Shown one piece after another: positions 1 to 5,101 of a stretch of DNA of 5,153 nt. Under the pieces are notes generated by a model. It was not told the DNA's origin. It ran no database searches and saw nothing but the letters and a program-made list of their open reading frames with translations. Position 1 is the first letter of the stretch; each line of letters starts with the position of its first letter. Position numbers and translations under genes: made by a program. Source of the DNA: Myxococcales bacterium (GTDB lineage Bacteria > Myxococcota > Polyangia > Polyangiales > Polyangiaceae); the NCBI GenBank assembly GCA_020430865.1, contig JAGQIY010000983.1, forward strand, positions 1-5,153, given 5' to 3'.

Positions 1-218
1 CTCAATCCCATGACGCTTCCGCGTCGGAGGCGACGATGATGCATGGCAAGCAGCTGTTCGAAGCCAAGTGCGGAACCTGTCACGCGCTCCCCGCTCCATC
101 CTCCCACAGCGCCGAGGAGTGGCCCGACTGGGTCAAGAAGATGGCTCCGCAAGCGAAGATCTCCGGAGAAGACGAGAAGGCCGTGCTCCACTACCTACTG
201 GGCGCGAGCGGAGGCTGA
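1..218 (+). CDS. c-type cytochrome, single haem, 3' part (5' truncated)
   Basis: This is the C-terminal end of a small monohaem cytochrome c, an electron carrier that matures outside the cytoplasm. A CGTCH haem-attachment motif (Cys codon at 69-71, Cys at 78-80, His at 81-83) covalently binds haem, and the His is the proximal ligand. It follows a typical GKQLFEAK lead-in. A Met about 20 residues later (in VKKM) is a plausible distal ligand, and the protein ends in a helix (EKAVLHYLLG) as class I-like cytochromes do. Two ATGs lie at 36 and 39, but the frame is open to the window edge (first full codon at 3). A start at 36 would give a 60-residue protein with no signal peptide, which a c-type cytochrome needs. 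The real start therefore probably lies upstream, outside the window. The stop is TGA at 216-218. The electron-transfer partner cannot be told. The cytochrome call is firm; the subfamily is not assigned. Confidence 0.85.
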   Translation, partial: QSHDASASEATMMHGKQLFEAKCGTCHALPAPSSHSAEEWPDWVKKMAPQAKISGEDEKAVLHYLLGASGG

Positions 219-233
219 AGCCTCGAGGCTCAA

Positions 234-270
234 TCGCCGCTCGCGCGCCCCGCGGGGTGCGCGGCGGCGA
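234..270. terminator. GC-rich hairpin between convergent genes
   Basis: TCGCCGC (234-240) pairs perfectly with GCGGCGA (264-270). After one bulged T, CGCGC (242-246) pairs with GCGCG (259-263), and a CCC/GGG stem closes the top. It begins 16 bases after the cytochrome stop and lies about 77 bases beyond the stop of the opposing gene. That position suits a shared transcription stop or mRNA-end stabiliser. Neither side has a T-tract, so it is not a classical intrinsic terminator. The rest of 219-346 shows nothing else I can support. Confidence 0.4.
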
Positions 271-346
271 GCCTGGGATGCAGTCCGGCCGTCGGGGCGC
301 GACCGCCATGGGCGCCGCAGCGCCGCGTCGCGCCCAGCTTGGTTCC

Positions 347-1828
347 CTAGCCAGTGCGGAGCATCGCGTCGGCGGGGTTGAGGTAGGCGCCGCTCTCATC
401 GTCGCGACGAGGCTCCCTCACCCCCAAATCCGCGGCGGACGAGGCGTCGAAACCAGCGAGCCGGTGTTCCACCAGCCCGCGAGCATCGGGTACGGAGAGC
501 GCATAGGCCGGCTCCGTTTCCGCCTGGAATGGGGCCTGCAGGGCGTTGGCCAGCGCGTTGCTCAGTGATCCCTGTGCGCTGGGCGGCGTCGCCTCGACGA
601 CTTCCTCCTGGGCGGCGCTCGCGTGCTCGAAGACATAGTCTCGGCTCAGCGGGTGGTTCCAAGTCAGGAAGACGGCGCCGCGGACCAACAGCCACGCGAT
701 CTGGTACGGCACGCTTGGCAGGAGCAACAACACCGCCACCAGACCAGAGTTCAGCAGCGCGCTGCTTCCGCTCACGATCACGTAGCGGGATGCCTGCTCG
801 CTGGTCTTTAGATCCCCACGGAAAGCCCAGTAGCGACCCAGCGTGAAGTGAATGGCTCCCCCGAGGATGCAGCCGAGCAGCGTCGCGACCGGCGCGCCAA
901 GGCCTCCAGCGACCAGGGCCGCAACCAGGCTGAAATCAGCCAGGGTAGCGAGCGACGAGCTGGTCAGGTTGCGAAAGATGCTGCCTCTGGAGAACACGCC
1001 CGACGGCGGCGCCGCGTCGCTGAGCGCTCTCCGTCCGAAGAACAGTCGCTGCACGGCGGTGATCTGCGTCGTCGCGGCGAGCACGACCACACCGACCACG
1101 GCGAGCCGGTGTATCGGCGCGGGATCGTCTGGCACGACCACGGCCTCGATGATCGGGCTCAAGGCGACCGTCGCTCCGAGCAAGACGATACGCTCAGGGC
1201 GCTGCATCAAGCCGATGTTCGGGAACGCCACGCCCATCGCCTCACCCCGGGCCTTCACGTAGGGCACGAGCATCGACCCGACCAGCGCGAACAGCACCGG
1301 GTAGAGCACCCAGCTCTCGCTGTAGTACGCGGCGAGTCCGAGCAGCACGGCGGCTTCGCAGTAGCGATCGAGCACGGAGTCCAGCAGCGCGCCGCTCTCG
1401 CTGGTGCGATTCGTTTGCCGCGCGAGGCGACCATCCAGGAAGTCGCATACCGCAGCCCCGACGTAGAGCCAGCCACCCAGCGCGAAGCGCCCAGCGGCGA
1501 GAGCGACTCCCGCGCCTCCAGCCCACAGCAGAGACAACGTCGTGATCGCGTTGGGCGGCAGGCGGCTCTTCAGCACGAGGCCGAAGACGGGACTCATCAG
1601 CCAGGCGAAGTAGTTGCGGAGCCAGGCCCCCAGCAACAGCGTGCTGCCTCGCTTCTCCATCTCGCGATCATGGAAGCTTCCGCGCAGCGCGTTCCGCGCG
1701 GCGAAGACCGCCATACCGCCAAACACGTAGGCAAGCAGCGCCAACGCCGGAGCAGCGGCCGACCAGATGCGGGCCGTCGGGGAGAGATCCCCCTCGAGCC
1801 ATGACGCTAGGTTCGATGCCACGTCCAT
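347..1828 (-). CDS. CDP-alcohol phosphatidyltransferase fused to a GtrA-like domain
   Basis: This 493-residue inner-membrane protein has two parts. Residues about 60-260 are a CDP-alcohol phosphatidyltransferase domain, which moves a phosphatidyl group from a CDP-activated lipid to an alcohol such as inositol phosphate or glycerol phosphate, releasing CMP. The full metal-binding signature DxxDGxxARx8Gx3Dx3D is intact (D129, D132, G133, A136, R137, G146, D150, D154). Several hydrophobic segments surround it, and a later KARGEAMG...QRPER stretch resembles the phosphatidylinositol-phosphate synthase branch. An extra membrane helix (about 20-46) precedes it. Residues about 285-400 resemble GtrA, a four-helix family linked to flipping of polyprenyl-linked sugars, ending in the typical WNHPLSRDYVF. 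A polar tail (401-493) follows. The start is ATG at 1828: AAGGAAG lies 6-12 bases upstream, a good ribosome-binding site. A TTG ten codons earlier (1858) is in frame but less likely. The alcohol substrate is not identifiable. Confidence 0.9.
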   Translation of the reverse strand: MDVASNLASWLEGDLSPTARIWSAAAPALALLAYVFGGMAVFAARNALRGSFHDREMEKRGSTLLLGAWLRNYFAWLMSPVFGLVLKSRLPPNAITTLSLLWAGGAGVALAAGRFALGGWLYVGAAVCDFLDGRLARQTNRTSESGALLDSVLDRYCEAAVLLGLAAYYSESWVLYPVLFALVGSMLVPYVKARGEAMGVAFPNIGLMQRPERIVLLGATVALSPIIEAVVVPDDPAPIHRLAVVGVVVLAATTQITAVQRLFFGRRALSDAAPPSGVFSRGSIFRNLTSSSLATLADFSLVAALVAGGLGAPVATLLGCILGGAIHFTLGRYWAFRGDLKTSEQASRYVIVSGSSALLNSGLVAVLLLLPSVPYQIAWLLVRGAVFLTWNHPLSRDYVFEHASAAQEEVVEATPPSAQGSLSNALANALQAPFQAETEPAYALSVPDARGLVEHRLAGFDASSAADLGVREPRRDDESGAYLNPADAMLRTG

Positions 1829-1842
1829 CTTTCGCTTCCTTG
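1821..1842 (-). promoter_or_regulatory. ribosome-binding site that sets the transferase start
   Basis: Read on the - strand, AAGGAAGCGAAAG directly precedes the ATG at 1828-1826. The AGGA core sits about 8 bases from the start codon, a good spacing, while the upstream in-frame TTG at 1858 has no such site. This is why the shorter form of 493 residues was chosen. Confidence 0.6.
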
Positions 1843-1871
1843 GGCCCGATGCGGGCAACGTCTACCCACTT

Positions 1872-1882
1872 GACCAGTGGTC
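1872..1882. promoter_or_regulatory. operator-like palindrome upstream of the transferase
   Basis: GACCA-G-TGGTC is a perfect 11-base hyphenated palindrome about 44 bases upstream of the transferase start codon. It overlaps a second inverted repeat, CCACT (1866-1870) with AGTGG (1876-1880). The position suits a repressor site near a promoter, but no matching promoter elements were clear and short palindromes also occur by chance. Confidence 0.2.
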
Positions 1883-1896
1883 CTTGCAGAAATCGA

Positions 1897-1924
1897 ACAC
1901 GCCTTGCCGCGAGGTACGGCGTGT
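1897..1924. promoter_or_regulatory. hairpin with GNRA-type loop, transferase upstream region
   Basis: ACACGCC (1897-1903) pairs perfectly with GGCGTGT (1918-1924). Read as + strand RNA, the stem continues after one mismatch through UGCC/GGUA to a GCGA tetraloop, a classical stable GNRA loop. On the - strand the inner part has A-C and G-A mismatches instead, so the fold is better on the + strand. The right arm can alternatively pair with the next bases (GCGT 1919-1922 with ACGC 1927-1930), giving two exclusive folds. It lies about 70 bases upstream of the transferase start. Confidence 0.3.
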
Positions 1925-2044
1925 GCACGCTCAGAAGAGCCAGCCTCCGGGCCAGCGTCACTCATGGTTCTCGCGGACGCAGGCGGGTGACGAACCAGGC
2001 GTGACGACTGGCACGGGTTTTCCACCCGCGAATGACGCCACTCA

Positions 2045-2056
2045 CGACTCGAGTCG
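2045..2056. promoter_or_regulatory. perfect 12-bp palindrome
   Basis: CGACTCGAGTCG reads the same on both strands with no gap. It ends six bases before the three-way-junction element at 2063. A dimeric regulator site is possible, but nothing in the sequence identifies a binding protein. Confidence 0.2.
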
Positions 2057-2062
2057 GGATGA

Positions 2063-2124
2063 CCCTGCATCGCTGGTGAGGTTGCAAGCAGCGTTCCCAC
2101 CAACCCGGCCACCGGGATGCAGGG
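2063..2124. ncRNA. candidate structured RNA: perfect three-way junction
   Basis: Three perfect stems fit together with no unpaired base at two of the three joints. P1 is CCCTGCAT (2063-2070) with ATGCAGGG (2117-2124), 8 bp. P2 is CGCTG (2071-2075) with CAGCG (2089-2093), starting at the base after P1. P3 is CCCGG (2104-2108) with CCGGG (2112-2116), ending at the base before the P1 return strand. Only TTCCCACCAA (2094-2103) is unpaired in the junction, and its CAC can pair with GTG in the P2 loop (2076-2078). All pairs are Watson-Crick, so the strand cannot be told. I do not recognise a known riboswitch or ribozyme core. Function is unknown and chance folding is possible. Confidence 0.3.
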
Positions 2125-2253
2125 GGATATGCGGGTCGGAGGGCCGCGTGTCCAGTACCCGGTTCCGCGAAATCCCGGCCTTTCTTCCAGACGCCCGAGG
2201 CCGGAGCTGCGCGGGAGCCAGCGGCAGGCGCTCAAACCCTGGAGTGGAGCACA

Positions 2254-2307
2254 GCCGTGAGGATCGACCCCAGCGAGCGCGCAGAATGCGCGCAGTGGCG
2301 ATCCGGC
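2254..2307. other. nested inverted repeat
   Basis: GGATCG (2261-2266) pairs with CGATCC (2299-2304). Outside it GCC (2254-2256) pairs with GGC (2305-2307), leaving GTGA bulged. Inside it GCGCGCA (2277-2283) and TGCGCGC (2287-2293) form a perfect 7-bp hairpin with a GAA loop. It could be part of the same RNA as the upstream junction or an isolated repeat; no function is visible. Confidence 0.25.
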
Positions 2308-2319
2308 GCTGCGCGGACG

Positions 2320-2349
2320 AACCGCCTCGTCGGTGACTCACCCGGTTTT
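2320..2349 (+). terminator. weak terminator-like hairpin with a short T-run
   Basis: AACCG (2320-2324) pairs with CGGTT (2343-2347). Inside, GGTG (2332-2335) and CACC (2339-2342) pair over an ACT loop directly against the outer stem, leaving CCTCGTC bulged. TTTT (2346-2349) overlaps the stem end. On the + strand this could end a transcript crossing the structured stretch. The short T-run and large bulge make it weak. Confidence 0.2.
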
Positions 2350-2484
2350 CGATCGGTTGAGGAGTAGCACTCAGGAACGCGTTTCCCTGGAGTACTCGAC
2401 GGTAGCCATGCGTCCGAGCCACGGATTCATGAAGTGAACCGGATCCAGCGCGCTGCGTGCCGCGGAGGCACAGCGTGAACGACG

Positions 2485-2507
2485 CGGCGGAACGCCGTGA
2501 ACCGGCG
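2485..2507. terminator. hairpin just past the Omp85-type gene stop
   Basis: CGGCG (2485-2489), CGCCG (2493-2497) and CGGCG (2503-2507) alternate, so the middle arm can pair with either flank. It sits 12-34 bases downstream of the stop of the - strand gene ending at 2519, the usual place for a transcript end. There is no T-tract on the - strand, so any role is more likely in RNA end protection or factor-dependent termination. Confidence 0.25.
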
Positions 2508-2518
2508 GTAACGGCTCT

Positions 2519-4465
2519 CTACTCGTCCGTCGATGACAGGCCCGTCGTGACGCTCGAGCTCGCCGGTACCGGGAGCGGGAACGCCTGCTTGAACGTGACC
2601 ACGAAGTTGCCGGGAAACGTGGCGTAGCGCTCGTTGCCCAGCGGAAAGCCCCAGTCGAAGCGAAACACGATCCGGTCGAACATCGGAAACAGGCCGCGCA
2701 ACCCGAAACCAACCGCGTGGTTGAGGTCGACCCGATCGAAGCCATTGAACGCATCACCCACGTCGTAGAACAGGACGCTGCCCAGCTCCGCGCCGAACAG
2801 CTGCACTGACCGGCTGCGAAACTCCAAGCTGCTCGCGATGCGGTCCTTACCGATGAAGGCAAAGCTCGGGTAGCCTCGCGGCCGTGTGTTGCCGCCAAGC
2901 TGATAGCGAAGGTTCAGGTAGTCCTGGAACCGATTGCTGATCACCCCATCGTAGACCAGTCGTCCAGCGCCGAAGCGCGGCGTTGCCACGCGCAGAGCCC
3001 CCGCCACCTCGGCGTCCGACTGGTCGAGCCTGGACGCCTCAATCCGCGAGGATCCAAGTAAACGAAACAGACCATCGCCGAGGGGCCAGGTGTACCCAAG
3101 GACGCTGTGTACACCGAGCAGGTCACGGGACGAGCCCACCGCCCTGCTGGCCGGATACAGCTTGAGCAACGCTCGATGACCAAGTTGAAGGTCCTCCTGC
3201 AAGCCCAGCGTCTCGAAGTTCAGCGTCCTCAGATAGCGATTCGAGTAGGCCTCCAGGCCAACGAAGGGGCTCAGCCGCGTATCGCTCTGAGGCACCTCCT
3301 CGTCCAGGAAGATCCGACGCGCCCTGGGATCGTAGTCCTGGGCGTCCACGATGCCGTAGGCCGACCGCAACGCCTCCGCGCCCAAGGTCAAGTCGAGCTT
3401 GTTCTCGCGCCCGAACGAGCGCGTGATGGAGTACTCCCCGGCGAGCTGATCGCTTCGATACTGATAGCGCACGTCGCCAAAGCCAGTGTCCAGGCTCGCC
3501 AGCTCCCCGCCCACGAAGCGACGCACGATCTCACGTCGCCAAACCACGGTGGTTCCCCAGGCCCACTTCGTGTGGGTGCTGTAGAGCGGTTGCCCATAGG
3601 AGAAGCCACCGTAGGACCCCTCGGCTTCCCCGCTCTCGCGGTTGAAGATGACGTTGGCGATCGCAGCGGCTTGGATGCGGCTGTCGCCGACGCGAGGGTT
3701 GATGTACGTCGCGCCGGCGATATAGCGGTCGAGTTGCAGGGCGAACAGGGCACTGACCGTACGATGGGTGCCGAAGAGGTTCTCCTCGCTGGGCTGAACC
3801 AGGAGCTGCTCCAGCTTCCCGGCCTGAAGGCGCGCGTTCCAGTTCAGCCTCAGGCTCCAAACGTCTCGAGTGATGACCAAGAGCCGGACGCGATCTGGCT
3901 TGCTGCCCTTCAGCGGGACAATCAACACGACTGACAGCTGACGCAGCGCCCGAAGATTTCGCTCGGTCTCCTCAATCGTTTCCGCACGATAAGTGTCTCC
4001 CACGCGGAACAGCAGCTCGCGACGGATCACGTGTTCGCGCGAGGTGGTGTGAAACTCGTTGACGAAGTCCGGGACGGGGTCCTGCTCGTCGAAGACCTCC
4101 AGCGTGACGATGCGCACGGACTCGATGCGCTTTCCGTCGGGCCTGGGTTCCCTGGCAGCCGGCTTGCCGGCTGATTTCAGCGAGTCGAGCTCCCGCTGAA
4201 TGGTGTAGCGCTCGAGCTCGGAGTAGTCGGTCTTGGCCGCGCTTTGCTGAACTGCAGCGCTGTGCTGGGCTGCAGCGCTCCCCGCGTGCAGGCCAAGCGC
4301 GAGCACGATGCCCGCGCCGAAGCGCGCCCCATGGCCGCCTGCAACGCCCAAGCGGCTCCAGCTCGCAGCAGGGTGATCCGCGAACTGGGCTCGGTTCCTC
4401 CTGGACGGTGCGAGCGCAACGCTCCCGAAGACTCGAGCGACGATGCTGTGGAGTGAGGGCGCCAC
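2519..4465 (-). CDS. Omp85-superfamily outer-membrane protein (BamA/TamA-like)
   Basis: This 648-residue protein has the layout of Omp85 proteins, which insert or translocate proteins at the outer membrane. A hydrophobic stretch followed by AGSAAA|Q (about 50-67) looks like a signal peptide with cleavage near residue 66. Residues about 113-203 form one POTRA-like domain: RRELLFRVGDTY, then a helix with ETERNLRAL, then a final strand RLLVITRDVW. From about 204 to 632 alternating aromatic and polar strands form the barrel, with the diagnostic RGYP motif of the inward-folded loop (R530, G531, Y532) and a last strand FVVTFKQAF, then a 19-residue tail. BamA itself has more POTRA domains and is longer, so this is a shorter relative whose substrate is unknown. 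The GTG start at 4465 has no clear ribosome-binding site and puts about 50 residues ahead of the signal core. TTG at 4351 (610 residues), with GGAG four bases upstream, gives a more normal signal peptide. Confidence 0.88.
   Translation of the reverse strand: MAPSLHSIVARVFGSVALAPSRRNRAQFADHPAASWSRLGVAGGHGARFGAGIVLALGLHAGSAAAQHSAAVQQSAAKTDYSELERYTIQRELDSLKSAGKPAAREPRPDGKRIESVRIVTLEVFDEQDPVPDFVNEFHTTSREHVIRRELLFRVGDTYRAETIEETERNLRALRQLSVVLIVPLKGSKPDRVRLLVITRDVWSLRLNWNARLQAGKLEQLLVQPSEENLFGTHRTVSALFALQLDRYIAGATYINPRVGDSRIQAAAIANVIFNRESGEAEGSYGGFSYGQPLYSTHTKWAWGTTVVWRREIVRRFVGGELASLDTGFGDVRYQYRSDQLAGEYSITRSFGRENKLDLTLGAEALRSAYGIVDAQDYDPRARRIFLDEEVPQSDTRLSPFVGLEAYSNRYLRTLNFETLGLQEDLQLGHRALLKLYPASRAVGSSRDLLGVHSVLGYTWPLGDGLFRLLGSSRIEASRLDQSDAEVAGALRVATPRFGAGRLVYDGVISNRFQDYLNLRYQLGGNTRPRGYPSFAFIGKDRIASSLEFRSRSVQLFGAELGSVLFYDVGDAFNGFDRVDLNHAVGFGLRGLFPMFDRIVFRFDWGFPLGNERYATFPGNFVVTFKQAFPLPVPASSSVTTGLSSTDE
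4372..4398 (-). promoter_or_regulatory. possible sigma-E-like promoter inside the annotated 5' end
   Basis: On the - strand, GGAACC (4398-4393) and TCACC (4376-4372) are separated by 16 bases, resembling the GGAACTT / TCnnA pattern of envelope-stress (extracytoplasmic) sigma factors that control Omp85 genes in enterobacteria. A transcript from here would begin just before the alternative TTG start at 4351. The match is imperfect, and it only makes sense if that shorter start is right. Confidence 0.15.
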
Positions 4466-4523
4466 GCCGGAGGAACGTAACCGGGCTTACTGGATGAAGT
4501 CACCCGTGCGATGATGCTGCGCG
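4466..4523. promoter_or_regulatory. divergent intergenic region
   Basis: These 58 bases separate the start codons of the leftward Omp85-type gene and the rightward Sel1-repeat gene, so promoters for both must lie here or overlap the 5' ends. I could not identify a good -35/-10 pair on either strand. The gap grows to 172 bases if the Omp85-type gene starts at 4351, a more ordinary size for a divergent promoter. Confidence 0.4.
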
Positions 4524-5081
4524 GTGAAGATCGACCGAGGCATCTGGCTGGGAGCGCTCGCGGGGACCTGCGTGGGCGCTCTGATAGCCGTGCTGACCCA
4601 CTCCGAGCGGGCACAGCACCTCGAGCAGGAGCCCTTTCCACCGCTGGCCAGCGTCATCGAGAAGGCCCCCTCACCCCCAGAACCCGAGTCGATCGACGCA
4701 CCAGCCACGGGGCTCCAGGCCAGCGTGCTGGCGCCGCTTCATTCGAGCGCGCTGCCTGCGCTCAGCGGGGACGCGCTCAGCCAGGAAGAGCTGCGCTGCG
4801 CTCGAGGAGCGCCGGACGCTTGCCTGCGGGTCGGGGAGAGCTACGCCGGTTCGTCGTCGAGCGGCGATACCAAGGCGCTGACCTTTCGCCGGCGCGCCCT
4901 GGTGCTCTACGCCGAGGGCTGCCAGCGCCGCGAGGCGCAGGCCTGTCGGCAGCTGTCGAGTCTCTACGAGCACGGGATCGGTGTCTCCCGCGACGCGAAC
5001 ACCGCAGCGGCGTTGCTGCAGCGCTATCTCGAGCTGTGTGCGAACAGCAAGGACGGTTGCCGAGCGGAGCGCAAGCCCTGA
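4524..5081 (+). CDS. membrane-anchored cysteine-rich Sel1-like repeat protein
   Basis: This 185-residue protein starts with a single hydrophobic segment (about 7-24, after MKIDRG), which could be a signal anchor or an uncleaved signal. A proline- and acid-rich linker (about 30-65) follows, then a C-terminal helical region with Sel1-like repeats (short helix pairs that form protein-binding scaffolds). One clear repeat runs about 126-161 (ALVLYAEGC...ACRQLSSLYEHGIGVSRDANTAA); the preceding and following copies are degenerate or truncated. Cysteines are paired at fixed spacing (C92/C100, C133/C141, C172/C179), as in Helicobacter cysteine-rich proteins, where such pairs form disulfides across each helix hairpin. 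This suggests a domain outside the cytoplasm. The GTG start at 4524 is the only good one, because a stop (TGA) lies in frame at 4512, but no clear ribosome-binding site is visible. The partner is unknown. Confidence 0.8.
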   Translation: MKIDRGIWLGALAGTCVGALIAVLTHSERAQHLEQEPFPPLASVIEKAPSPPEPESIDAPATGLQASVLAPLHSSALPALSGDALSQEELRCARGAPDACLRVGESYAGSSSSGDTKALTFRRRALVLYAEGCQRREAQACRQLSSLYEHGIGVSRDANTAAALLQRYLELCANSKDGCRAERKP

Positions 5082-5101
5082 GCCCGAGGGGCGAGCCGTG
5101 A

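Larger units (their letters stand above)
1829..2518. other. long gene-free stretch with many inverted repeats
   Basis: No reading frame here looks like protein. The open frames on both strands translate to Arg-, Ser- and Pro-rich strings with no hydrophobic pattern, no recognisable motif and poor start contexts. The stretch separates the 3' end of the Omp85-type gene from the 5' end of the transferase gene, both on the - strand, so it may hold the transferase promoter and leader, or a separate RNA gene. It contains a succession of perfect inverted repeats: 1872-1882, 1897-1924, 1983-2029, 2045-2056, 2063-2124, 2132-2161, 2175-2204, 2254-2307 and 2320-2347. Isolated 5-8 bp repeats are expected by chance in GC-rich DNA, so only the better-organised ones are listed separately. 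I could not find a convincing -35/-10 pair for the transferase. Confidence 0.6.

Noticed and set aside
848..1804. Long + strand open frame of 318 codons opposite the transferase gene
   Set aside because: It is antisense to a gene with a complete catalytic motif. Its translation is almost entirely Arg, Gln, Glu, His and Ala with no fold-like pattern, a typical mirror of a GC-rich coding strand.
1993..2021. Terminator-like stem AACC..CGTG / CACG..GGTT followed by T residues
   Set aside because: It has a three-base bulge, an eight-base loop and only two T residues beyond the stem, and it competes with GCGGGTG/CACCCGC (1983-2029); not enough to call.
1767..2336. + strand open frame of 189 codons in the gene-free stretch
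   Set aside because: It begins inside the opposing transferase gene, and the translation is Arg/Ser/Pro-rich without hydrophobic pattern or motif.
2295..2345. Possible fluoride-riboswitch-like string (GGCGAT ... AACCGCC ... GGTGACTC)
   Set aside because: The GAUGG core and the pseudoknot partner are not matched, and no gene follows on that strand.
2042..2422. - strand open frame of 126 codons in the gene-free stretch
   Set aside because: The translation is Arg-rich with no motif, and it overlaps the inverted repeats, so a protein is unlikely.
3107..3934. + strand open frame of 275 codons opposite the Omp85-type gene
   Set aside because: It is fully antisense to a well-supported barrel protein, with no recognisable motif and no ribosome-binding site seen; a composition shadow.
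4511..5101. Alternative + strand frame starting with ATGATG at 4511 across the Sel1-repeat gene
   Set aside because: The translation is Arg/Gly/Ala-rich and lacks the hydrophobic anchor, cysteine pattern and Sel1 motif of the frame at 4524.
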